From: Lophius americanus
Lineage: Eukaryota > Chordata > Actinopteri > Lophiiformes > Lophiidae
Assembly (NCBI GenBank): GCA_037951165.1
Contig: JBBDHG010000003.1
Location: 14,263,501-14,327,500 of the forward strand
Direction: 5' to 3'
Length of the DNA: 64,000 nt
Position 1 is the first letter of the stretch; each line of letters begins with the position of its first letter. Position numbers and translations under genes: made by a program. The notes beneath the pieces were generated by a model. The model made no database searches. It worked only from the letters and a program-made list of their open reading frames with translations, and was not told where the DNA came from. Shown here in pieces: positions 9,983 to 19,829 of this stretch.

Positions 9983-11135
9983 CCCTTGTATGGTGTCCGG
10001 GTCTGTGGGACCCGTTTTAATTTTTCATCTAAACAAATATATGAATTATACAATTCATTATTTTTTCAAACTCAGACTCATTGGCCTTGGGTCATTTTCT
10101 GTAAAGAACATATATCAGAACAACTTTTCAATGACCACACACATGTTCATCCCCCTACTCATTTATATCACAGACGGGATGTTCAGGTCCACTGGACCCG
10201 GGCCAATAAAAGTGTGGAAATTGTAGGTCCTGTGTACCTTGACTCTGTCCTTCCTCCTGTCTAGGCCTGCTGTTAGTGTGTGTATTTTTGTGTGTGTGTG
10301 TATGTGTTTTAAAACCTTATTGTCACCATTGATACTGCCTAGAGGGGCAGCATACCATCTAAACCTGTAAAATATGGTATAAAGATCTGAGATGCCTTTG
10401 ATGCCACTTCCTTATATGATTGGAACTTCCAAGCCTGCAGAATAAAACCTGATGGAGATGCCCCTGAGAAAAAAGTCAAGCAATGAAAGTTGTCCTGGAT
10501 ATGTCTCAAGGACTCAGTGGACACAAGATCAAATGCTACAATTTGTTTAACTCGCACAAGCTGGAACAAGAGCTTCTAAAGAGGAGGCTGACCATGGTGG
10601 GAATGACGGAAAATCAAGTCCGAGCTCCAACCCCTAATGCTGACTACTAAGAACAGGCCTGTCAAGGCTTCAAAGTTTGTGTGCACGGCTGACACGTCCC
10701 TGGTATCTTATGTGCTGAAGAAAGGTAAGAGTGTTGTACTTGTGAGTAAACTGCACAGGGATGGGAGAATCTATGAACAGGAGCATCAAAACCAGAGATC
10801 ATCATGGATTATAATGCCACAAAAGGAGGGGTGGGTAACATGGACAAGTTGGTGACTGTAAAATGAGGACCTTACGCCGGCCACTGATAACATTCTTTGA
10901 CATATCATCTGGATGGCAGTGAACCCAGACTGGAACAGAGGGAAGCTCCAGAGGAGACGCCTCTTTCTCTAGGAGCTGGGAAAGGCACTGGTGAAACATC
11001 AAATCCAAAGAAGACAGCAGGATCCAAGAACCCCAGCCTCTGCAGCCGTCATGAGGAGGATTCAGAAGGTGAATGCTGGTACTCCATCCACGAAAAAATG
11101 CAGCGGGTCCACCAGACCCACGAACATTGGCTGAA
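9983..11135 (+). mobile_element. piggyBac relic inserted in the LINE, unit A
   Basis: The left end CCCTTGTATGGTG directly follows TTAA (9979-9982), the piggyBac target. The right end, near 11100-11120, retains inverted CGGGTC...AGACCC(A/G)CGAACA. The interior encodes broken PGBD4-like protein: RPVKASKFVCTADTSLVSYV (about 10653-10710) and, across frames, an NATKGGV-then-DKL region. No single intact frame remains, and a clean right TTAA is not seen. A short GT-rich stretch lies near 10275-10310. The same relic is at 33297-34440 in unit B. Confidence 0.7.
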
Positions 11136-12370
11136 TGAACATTGCTTTATTTGAGGATTTCCAGTCAGGTTTTAGAGTTCAGCATAGCACAGAAACGGCA
11201 CTGGTCAAAGCTACAAATTGGCTTTTAATGGCATCTGATGAGGGACTGGCCTCTGTTCTGGTCTTGTTGGATCTTAGTGCTGCATTTAACACTATTGACC
11301 AGCAAATTCAAATACAAAGACTTGAAAACTTAATTGGCATCAAAGACACTCCATTAAATTGGTTTAATTCCTATTTATGTGACAGATCTTAGTTTGTATC
11401 TGTTAACAATGAATCCTCCATGCATAGTAAAGTTACTCATGGAGTTCCCCAGGGTTCTGTGCTTGGGCCAATATTATTCACATTATATATAATCCCTTTA
11501 GGCAACATTATCAGTAAGCACTCCATAAACTTTCACTGTTATGCAGATGACATACAATTATACTTATCAATGAAACCAGGTGAATCTAATCACTTATCCA
11601 ATTTTGAGGCGTGTCTCAAACCATTAAGACCAGGATGACCTGCAACTTATTATTATTAAATTCAGATAAAATTGATGTTATTGTACCCAAACATGTATCT
11701 GATAATATAACTATTCTATATGGTGTGACCTTGGCCTCCAGCACCACTGTGAGGAACCTGGGAGTTATCTTTGATCAGGATATGTCCTATGAATCCCACA
11801 TGAAACAGATTTCTAGGACTGCCTTTTTTCATCTGCATAATATTTCTAAAATACGACACATTCTGTCGCAAAAAGATGCAGAAAAGTTAGTTCATGCATT
11901 TATTACTTCCAGGCCGGATTACTGTAATACCCTACTAGCAGGTAGTCCCAATCAATCTCTGAAGCCCCTCCAGTTGATCCAGAACGCTGCTGCACGTGTG
12001 CTGACCAGAACCAGGTTAAGAGAACATATCTCTCCTGTATTAGCTTCCCTTCACTGGCTCCCGGTAAAATCTAGAATTGAATTCAAAATCCTTCTAGTCA
12101 CATTCCAAACCCTTAACGGTCAGGCACCAGCGTATCTGAAGGAGCTCATAGTTCCATACTGTCCAACCAGAACACTGCGCTCCCAGCATGAAGGGTTACT
12201 AGTAGTGCCTAGAGTCTCCTGAAGTAGAATGGGAGCCAGATCGTTCAGCTATCAGGCCCCTCTCCTGTGGAAAAATCTCCCAATCTGGGTTTAGGGGGCA
12301 GAAAACCTTTCTTCATTTAAAAATAGGCATGAATCCTTCCTTTATGATAAATTTTAAAATTGAAGTTGGC
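11136..12370 (+). mobile_element. L2/CR1-like LINE, 3' part (reverse transcriptase), unit A
   Basis: Continuation of the LINE after the piggyBac insertion. Reverse-transcriptase motifs are legible: DFQSGFRVQHSTETALVK (11155-11210), LVLLDLSAAFNTID (11260-11300), VPQGSVLGPILF (11445-11480) and the catalytic YADD box in FHCYADDIQLY (11530-11565). The C-terminal part (11611-12222) has TVRNLGVIFDQDMS, FITSRPDYCNTLLAG and LHWLPVKSRIEFK, typical of the fish element. Frameshifts and stops separate three blocks (11135-11392, 11420-11638, 11611-12222), so it is dead. A second copy in unit B lacks the YADD portion. Confidence 0.85.
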
Positions 12371-12489
12371 ATAAACTAGCTCTTAGCTATGCTGCTATAG
12401 GTTTAGACTGGTGGGGTAACTACCATGATGCACAGAGCTTTTCTCTCTTCCTCTCTCACTGTCCCTCTTTATACATTCCTCTCACTTTA

Positions 12490-12750
12490 ATTCATGTTAC
12501 TGGATTAATGCATGTTACTGGATTATTGCATGTTACTGGATTAACGTATGTTACTGGATTAATGCATGTTACTGGGAACGGTTGGTTCTACATCCCTCTC
12601 ACTTTAGCGCTGGTTACTGGATTAATGTATGTTACTGGATTAATGTATGTTACTGGATTAATGCATGTTACTGGATTAATGTATGTTACTGGATTAATGC
12701 ATGTTACTGGATTAACGTATGTTACTGGATTAATTCATGTTACTGGGAAA
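12490..12750. repeat. 18-bp minisatellite at LINE 3' tail, unit A
   Basis: Tandem 18-mers of the form ATGCATGTTACTGGATTA with T/C variants (GTATG or GCATG), interrupted once by a unit with GGGAACGGTTGGTTCTACAT. Because 18 is divisible by 3 it gives a spurious MHVTGL repeat protein. It lies just beyond the LINE tail and may be amplified from it. Unit B has a longer array at 35540-35815. Confidence 0.95.
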
Positions 12751-12899
12751 GGATGGTTCTATATTTCAAACATGAGGGAGCGCTTTACCTTCAAACATTT
12801 GGCCAAAATTTAACATCTGCAGGTCCAATTTAGTCTAAATCTGTTAAGGTGAATCGATTCAAGAATGTTTACCTTGTTTTTTTCATATTTTTATTCTAA

Positions 12900-13300
12900 T
12901 AGATCATATTTTCCACCCAGCAAAGCACAGGTTAGACAATTCTAATTTGTCAAACCTGCAATTGTCTATGCTGTGGTCTGCTGGGCTGGAGGAAACACAA
13001 AGAGGGATAGGAAGAGACTCAATATGCTGGTCAGGAGGTCCAGCTCTGTCCTGGACTGTCCCCTGGACTCTGTGGAGGAGGTGGGTGAGAGGAGAATGTT
13101 GACCAAGCTGACATCCATCCTGGACAACATCTCCCACCCCCTACAACATGAAACTGTGGGAGCTTTGAGGAGCTCCTTAAGGTGCAGACTGTGACATCCA
13201 CAGTGTAAGACAGAGCGATACCGCAGGTCCCTTGTCCCGACTGCAGTCAGACTTCAAGATAAATCCCTGTGAGACTGTGTTGTGTCTGATATCTGATAAT
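12900..13300 (+). mobile_element. Second LINE, 3'-terminal ORF2 relic, unit A
   Basis: Encodes the C-terminal tail of another fish LINE: WAGGNTKRDRKRLNMLVRR, SVEEVGERRMLTKLTSILD and HPQCKTERYRRS followed by LVPTAVRLQ (12973-13260, crossing a stop). This is a 5'-truncated insertion of the kind common for non-LTR elements. Units A and B share it. Confidence 0.7.
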
Positions 13301-14185
13301 CATCAACTGACTACACACCATGTGAGTTAATATAATTGCAATGTTGCTGATCTGCTCCTGGACAACTATTGTACATCTCTAACCGGACTATTTGAATTTA
13401 TATAATTTATATTATCCTGACTGACCCAACACAGAGTCTCCAAGGATGAAGATCTCAGCAGGAGGTACTGGACGTCCCACACCTGCAGCAGAGTGGATGA
13501 ATCTAGCACAGTTCTCCTTAAAACGAAAGAAATATAGTATATTGCATTGAAAGGCCTAACATTAAAGGAAGTTAAATGTGTCCGTCTGCACTGAGTTGCA
13601 ATGGTACTTCAGTCTGATTTAATTTTTACCTTTAAAAAACAAAAAACTAAGAAGTGAAACATTTGTTTATTTGACCCGTATGTAGTGCAGGTGGACAGTA
13701 AATAGTTGGTTTAGAGACGGATCAAGGCTATTTCTGCTATGTTGAGATCTAAAATTAAAACTAACCCTAATTTGTTGTTCCTGATAGCAAAGGTGTATCT
13801 CTGAAAAGCCCCCAATCCACTGCGTTGTACAAGCATTGAAATCAGTATAGTCTAGCCAAAACCAAAATGTTCTTTTCTCTTTTCAGTAAAACCCATTTCA
13901 CAACTCTCAAGCGGTTATCTTATCCTTATCCAATGAAAAATACATGTTGAATGATCAAGAATGCAGTTTTATAGAAAGCGTCTAGTCAATAAATTTGGGA
14001 ATAAATGCAGACATGAATCATGTTCTGATTTGAATAGTATATTTATTTTTGAACCAACAAGATCCAACAAAATACATTATAATTTGGTGTAAGCACTGAT
14101 TTCAATACGCTTGCATGAAAAAAGAAATAAAGATAATAAAAAATTAAATAGCATTCTGAGGTCATTGTAAAAGTGTCCCATGGAC
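13301..14185. other. Unassigned AT-rich interval with short inverted repeats
   Basis: No coding sequence recognised. CAAGCATTGAAATCAGT (13830-13846) is matched in inverted orientation by ACTGATTTCAATACGCTTG (14095-14113) with a 2-nt insertion. That delimits about 285 bp that could be a small nonautonomous DNA element. Confidence 0.35.
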
Positions 14186-14499
14186 TTAAGGAACTAAGGT
14201 TGACACGATGCTGTCCAGCAACTTTTTTGCTAGCAGCATTAGGGTTCCTTGATCGAGTTTGTTGTTGCTGAAAACTGAAAACTGATCAAGCACAGATTTT
14301 GAATCGTGAACTAGTATAAATTTGACCCAGCTGTGCAACCTACTTTTTTTCTTTTTAACAAACAAACAGAAAAAAAGTCTCAGGCCAACTCCTACCAACA
14401 CTCCCAACAAGTGCCAACTGACAAACAAGAAAATACTGTTAGCTGCTCTTGTTTAGTGTATACCAGTGGGTTGTTGATGCTACAGGCCTCATTCACTGC

Positions 14500-14935
14500 T
14501 CACATCTTTCTATTGTAAAGAGTATTGTACATTGGGTACGCAGTTAGATTTCTTAAGATTTCTTTTTGATGGCTTTGAACCGACAATGTTTTTCTATGAC
14601 TCCACAGTAAGAGTTTATCTTCTTTTCTTGTCTTTCTCTCCATGCGTATGTGTGTAATTGGTTTGTGTTGTTGAAAACTGGAAAGGAAAAATCTAGAGCC
14701 TAAACAGCCTCTAGTAGCCATCACCATATTTAGATGACTATTTAGACTTGTCTGTCTTGAAAAAAGACTTTTTTCCAATCTCGCCCTTGCTCTGTTGCGG
14801 CGGCCGCCAGAGAGGTAACCGCTTACACTGAAAACACACTCGGTAAAGGCTTGGGATGTCGGCATCGCCAGGAGGTCCAAGGCCACAGGTTTTAGTACTG
14901 GAATATCCGTAGAACTCTGAGAAATCCATAATCAC
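14500..14935 (-). mobile_element. hAT C-terminal dimerisation-domain relic (different family), unit A
   Basis: On minus, from 14935, MIMDFSEFYGYSSTKT then, after a one-base frame change, LLAMPTSQAFTECVFSVSGY and LSGGRRNRARARLEKSLF. The P-TSQAF-E-VFS pattern is the hATC dimerisation signature, of a different family from the element at 5416. The rest of the transposase is missing. A copy with a slightly better frame is at 53200-53528. Confidence 0.75.
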
Positions 14936-14981
14936 AATCCCTATGTTTCATCTGAGTATTAGTTCTTAGTAGTTAGTAGTT

Positions 14982-15023
14982 TTATAAAACGCTAAAAACT
15001 TAGTAGTTTTTAGCGTTTTATAA
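14982..15023. repeat. Perfect 18-bp inverted repeat (hairpin), unit A
   Basis: Arms TTATAAAACGCTAAAAAC (14982-14999) and its exact reverse complement (15006-15023) around a 6-nt loop TTAGTA. It sits just outside the hATC relic. The counterpart in unit C (53575-53616) has one mismatch. Confidence 0.9.
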
Positions 15024-16045
15024 TGCGGTCTGTTTTGTTGAGTAAACTTATTGTCTGACGCTGGTGCTAATTGCTAATGCTAATTTATGTAGATAACTCA
15101 AATTACTGTTCATGGTTCCGTTCTAGTCCAATGTTTGCTGTCATTCCATGGCCAAGATGATACGAACCATGATTATATTATTAGTATGATGTGAGAATGA
15201 TTCATTTTTGGGACCAATTATTGTCTCATAGCCTAATACAAGTCAGATAAACGTCTTATGTCACACAATATTTTGTTCTCGGGATGTTTTAGTTTCTCTG
15301 TGGTCGTCTAATTAGCAGCAGTTTATGAAGCACATTTGTTCATACTGGTCTCTCTATCTCAGGCCAGAGTATCAGAAGATTGTCTTTTCCTGATGTGTCA
15401 TACAATATAAGTAGAATGGATGTCACAGCACAGCAGAATGACACACACACATTTGAGCAGTTTTTTTTTTCTTCTCCTGAACCACTTTGGGCTACATGGC
15501 AGCTGCTAAAGAGAGGATGAGAGGAAGAGGGTCTTCTTTGTAAGTGTTGGGATGAGAAAAATGGCCTACTGCTGTTGTGAGGTATACTTGCTGCATTTAA
15601 CCAAATCATCATCTGTGCATGTCAGTCTTACTGTTGGTCTACTAGAGTATAGTGACGTTTAGATGGTTTATTGTACAGAAGTTATAGTCTGGAGGAAAAT
15701 ACTGTACGGACACTGGATTATGCCACATAGGGCAGAAAATTAGAGTTGATGATCCTCTATTGTTCTGATGGTTGTTTATATATGGTAGACAAGTGCCAGA
15801 GACTGTATCAGATAATCTCTTGGTAGTTTGTAGAAACACAAGAATCAGTGATACATTACCAAAAGGTCAGATAACCATAAGTTTATATTGCAACACCAAA
15901 AATGTTGGTCTGACTCAGCTGTTTCTGTAACACCTGTTTGCTCCTTCAGGGATGGATCAAATGCAGAGAAATAATTTCACTATGCTGTAATGTGTATGGT
16001 TGTCTGTGATAAATAAAGGCTTTCTTCTTCTTCTTCTTCTTCTAA
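15024..16045. other. Noncoding stretch ending in AATAAA and (TTC)n, unit A
   Basis: No coding sequence recognised. It ends with GATAAATAAAGG followed by (TTC)n near 16020-16042, resembling the 3' end of a transcribed or retroposed unit. It is repeated at about 53620-54533 in unit C, where a Tx1 LINE starts immediately after the TTC run. Confidence 0.5.
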
Positions 16046-16398
16046 AAATAGAATGCTATACAAAATCTATCAAGAAATAAAAATTCTAACAGTTTGTGTT
16101 TATTCAATCAATGATTAACTATAAAAGAAGAATTGTTACTTTCAAATATGACTGGTTCAGTCTTTAATTTCTACAGAGGAAACTTACACATGAGACATAA
16201 ATATAGAAGATAGAAGCAGGACAGCAAACACAATTTTTGTTTTCACACCCAGATTCACCTTTTACTATATTTATCAACAATTTGCGCTTTAACTAAGCTT
16301 AACCTAATTAAATAAAAAACGGTTTCACAAATTCATAACTTACTTATTGTGCCGAATATTTTTCCAAGTCAAAATTAAATCTCCAGTTTGAAATTTCG
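16046..16398. other. Unassigned AT-rich interval
   Basis: AT-rich DNA. No gene, repeat family or regulatory motif recognised. Confidence 0.5.
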
Positions 16399-17020
16399 GT
16401 AGCACTTTACATCACAGTGCAGTAATTAAATGGTAATAGTGGGGTATTAGTATGGTAATAAAGAGGTAATAATAATGTAATACCATGTATATAACAAAGT
16501 AATAACTAAGAAATAAGATGGTAAATACAGCTCGGTAATAAGATTGTAATAGTGGGGTAATGTGAAATTAAAAAGGTAATACCATGTATTTACCAAAGTA
16601 ACAAGTAAGTAGTAGCTTGGTAATAACACTTGGTATATATGGATAATATGTCACTGGAATTCATGTAACAGGGTAATAATGGCCCAAAAACTAAGCGTAA
16701 TAATGAGGAAACAAATTTTAGATGCAAATCAGGTAAAACCATTAACTGTAATAGTATAGTAATAGTTTGATAAATAATAATAATAAAATGGTTGTATCAG
16801 TGCAATATTTTGATTCAAAAATGGTAATATGAGGATATTAATGTTGTTATATCATGATAATAATGAGGTAATACAGGTTGATGTTTTCACAGTATCAACT
16901 CAAACATTCCAATGTAATAAGGTACAAATTGAAAGTCTAACCTTGTGACTTCCTACCTGGAAACACGTGTGGTAGTTTCTGTGTAATAACCATGAATCAG
17001 TGCTGTAAAATGCAAAATTA
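16399..17020. repeat. GTAATA-rich interspersed repeat
   Basis: About 620 bp built from recurring GGTAATA and GTAATAC words. The left edge reads GGTAGCACTTTACATCAC. The right edge, read inverted, has GCATTTTACAGCACTG, an imperfect terminal match. It looks like a nonautonomous DNA element or a decayed short tandem array. No protein is encoded. Confidence 0.5.
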
Positions 17021-17158
17021 CCTGTTTCTATTTAATCTCTCAATACATTAAACTTTATACATTAAATACTATTGATGCCTTTTACATATTTTACAGTTCA
17101 AACCTCAAAAGAATGCCTTGTATGAATATGTCCTTTTATTGATACACCAACACAAATA

Positions 17159-17533
17159 GAACGATCGGCGATATCGTGTGTGAAGGAGCGATATCGCCGA
17201 TCGTTCCTTCCTGCAGCAGTCAGACTCCACAACCAGCACTGTTAGCAACACACACACCTACACAACTACACACACACTTAAACACACACCTACACAACTA
17301 CACACACACTTACACACACATCTACCTTTTAATTTATTTTAATTGCACATAACGTTTAATTTTAATTTAATTTATTTTAATTTATTTTAATTGCACATAA
17401 CACGATGTTATTCTTACTCTGTGTTATTCTTACTCTGTGTCATTCTTACTCTGTAACATGCTCTGCTGCTGTAATATTGCAATTTCCCCATTGTGGGACT
17501 AATAAAGGCTATCTATCTATCTATCTATCTATA
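17159..17533 (+). mobile_element. 5'-truncated LINE tail with fold-back start and (ATCT)n tail
   Basis: The 3' end of a fish LINE: from 17186 the plus frame reads ERYRRSFLPAAVRLHNQHC, followed by a CA-rich 3' untranslated region, ATTGTGGGACTAATAAAGG and an (ATCT)n tail (17508-17533). Its 5' boundary carries a perfect 18-bp inverted copy of itself: 17159-17176 is the reverse complement of 17189-17206, with a 12-nt loop. Confidence 0.75.
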
Positions 17534-17599
17534 GCTGATTTAGATACAAATGAACAGAATAATCACTGCAACCTCAGCCACATTTTATACTTGAAAATA

Positions 17600-18000
17600 C
17601 ACCGAGTAGCGAATGTTCCCCTCGTGCCGCCAAAAAAGCTCTGACCCGTTGTGGCCTGGACCCCACAAGACTTCTGAATGTGTCCTATGTTATTTTGTAC
17701 CAAGACCTTAGCAGCAGATCCTGCAAGTTATTAATTGAGACATGGAACTAAGTTGTTGCTCCAGGACTTCCCAGTGATTTGTAATCAGATTGAGATCTGT
17801 GAATTTGGACGTCTCATCCTGTTGCTGGTTGAACTTCCTCCGTCCACTTTTGGTGGGAAACTACAGCATATCGAGAACTTCCTATAAAACCTGCTGTTTT
17901 GGAGATGTTCTGACCCAGTCACTTAGCCATTACAATTTGGGCCCTGTCAATCCTTACTCTGCCTTCAAAACATCAACTTCAAGCACTGACTATTCACTTC
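17600..18000. mobile_element. Decayed noncoding DNA-transposon-like repeat
   Basis: Contains words I associate with a widespread fish repeat: CCACAAGACTTCTGAATGTG, AGCAGCAGATCCTGCAAG and GGAGATGTTCTGACCCAG in order. No intact ends or coding sequence. The classification is from memory of the motif order and is uncertain. Confidence 0.45.
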
Positions 18001-18004
18001 TGTC

Positions 18005-18411
18005 AAGCCTTTGTGTTCATATTTTATTAGGGTTAGTTCTGTCACTTTGATTGTGTTGTCTTTGGGCGTTTTACTTGTGTTCCGTTCTCCCTCTGTGTCT
18101 GTCCTGTGATTGGTCATCGTGCTCACCTGTGTTTCCCCTCCAGATGTGTCTCATTGTCTTGTTACGTCAGTGTATGAAGTCTGTCCTTACCTTCCGTTCT
18201 GTGCCAGTTCGTTGCATGAAGTTAACCGAGTCATCACGTGTCCCAGCCTTCTCCCCGTGTCTACTAAGTTTATCCGAGTGTTTTTGTTCCTGTTTTTCCT
18301 CTTTTGTTTAGAATAAATATTTTGGCACCTGCTCTGCAGCGTCTTGTGTCTGCGTTTGGGTCCAAGCTTAACCCCAGCAGAGTTTCTATAAGAAAGAACG
18401 AACTGGCCAAA
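18005..18411 (+). mobile_element. Ty3/gypsy-like LTR and leader relic, unit B upstream
   Basis: LTR-like sequence rich in CTGTGT and TTCC words with AATAAATATTTT (near 18312) as polyadenylation region. It is followed by TTTGGGTCCAAGC and the leader AGAACGAACTGGCCAAA just before the gag start, an arrangement typical of fish gypsy-type elements. A shorter version (from about 59890) stands after the Tx1 LINE. Exact LTR ends are not determined. Confidence 0.55.
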
Positions 18412-18980
18412 ATGGACGCATAGAGATCAATGAACTAACTTACACACTGATCTGCATTCATGTGGAGTGGATGAAGAGTCCTCACGAGGAGGTAGAACAG
18501 GCCGCTCTCCACATCGCTCGCTGGAAGTTCTCTGCCCCACCCTGGCTGAGGGATTTCCTGTCGGAGTGGTTAAAGACCTTTGTGGAGAACCCGGCGGCGC
18601 TGCCGGCATGTTCCCGGCCCCGGCCTGTTGGTTCTTCCCCTGCTCCAGCCCCCGTGTTTGCTAGCCACCAGCCGGCTAGTCCTCTGTCTGCTGCGGCTCC
18701 GGAGTCCGCTGGCCTCCTACCTGCTAACCCTCAGCCACCATCATCACCTGAGGGAGTCGGTGGTGTTCCTGAGGTTGATGCCGATCGGGACTCTCTTTTT
18801 CGGGGAACCTGGGTGGCAATAAAACCGTTTCCCAAAAGGAGTCGAAGCCGGCGCCCAGCTTCATCGCTACCCAGCTCATCGTCCTCACTGCTGCCCATCT
18901 CTTCGTTCTCGACGCTGAACAGTTCTTCGTCCTCACCGCTGCCAAACGCCGTTCCTATTCCCCTGCAGAGGGACTGTTAA
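18412..18980 (+). pseudogene. gypsy-type gag fragment, broken, unit B upstream
   Basis: The apparent gag start ATGGACGCATAG hits a stop in the third codon region. A frame from 18462 then encodes MKSPHEEVEQAALHIARWKF, LRDFLSEWLKTFVENPAALP and a long Pro/Ser/Ala-rich tail. This resembles the N-terminal gag of fish gypsy-like elements; no capsid core, zinc knuckle or pol follows. It is truncated at the junction with the conserved IgL unit (about 18978). The copy at 59965-60569 has the fuller start MDPANA but is also broken. Confidence 0.55.
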
Positions 18981-19829
18981 CGTTAGCTTGCAATAATATT
19001 GTTCCATTGTGTAATAATTACTACATGTATTCAACATTTTCAGGGTAAAATGTATTTGTCTTTGGTAATATTTAATGACATAATTGTTATGTCATTGAAT
19101 ATATTGAATGAATATATTGTATTTTTATTTATTTAACTGTTAACTATTGAGCTGACTGTGAATCCTCTATTGATGGTGAACAAACGTGGGTGAACACTAC
19201 TTTTGGAAAATAATTTGATGAAACATGGCTAATGTTATTATGTAGTGTTAAATTCAAATAGATAAATTGTTAGTTAGTGTAATATTCTGAAAATAAACTG
19301 CTTGCGCCGAATGGTATTCACAGAAACACGTTTGTTGATATAACAAATGCATGGTCACTTAGTATCAATGTTTTGTTTTGTTTTTTAAAGACACATTGTA
19401 GTTTGGAAGAAAAGGTCAAATAAATGAACTGTTAAGTTTTTATTAGTCTCTTGATACGTGTCCACTGGACTCAGAATACAGACTTGTGTAGACAGGATGT
19501 CAATGAGAGCACATGATATTAGTGAAATAACTCACTTGTGTACCTGTGGATACACAGGTATACACCATGTCCTAAAGCCCCTATATGCAGGGGGATTTAC
19601 TGGATACCTGCTTAAAACAGATTCAGTAGCGGTGCACATCTTGCAGAGTAAGGCTGCACTTAATCATGCTTGAGTCTTTCCTGTCATCTGTGGTGACCCC
19701 TGTGCACAGAGACAAGCCTTTAAGGCAGTGCTTTGTGGTAGAGGGAATGAGCAACTTTACTATATAAAAATTGGGCAAAATGTCTTTTAAATATATAACG
19801 GGTTATCAAATGACTACTGATGGATTAAT
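18981..19829. other. Start of conserved IgL-unit left part, unit B; no gene recognised
   Basis: AT-rich sequence repeated at about 38010-38851 and 60570-61408. A 71-residue frame (19458-19673) is unchanged in all three copies, but so is the surrounding noncoding DNA. It has no family resemblance I can name, so I do not call it a gene. Confidence 0.4.

Noticed and set aside
10275..10310. CRISPR-like or regulatory repeat in the GT-rich stretch
   Set aside because: Simple GT microsatellite within a piggyBac relic; this is a vertebrate genome, and CRISPR arrays are not expected.
12508..12813. MHVTGL repeat protein (also at 35543-35875)
   Set aside because: Artefact of an 18-bp tandem repeat, whose length is a multiple of three.
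19458..19673. 71-residue frame identical in units B, C and D
   Set aside because: Conservation equals that of surrounding noncoding DNA, with no domain, splice or family support.
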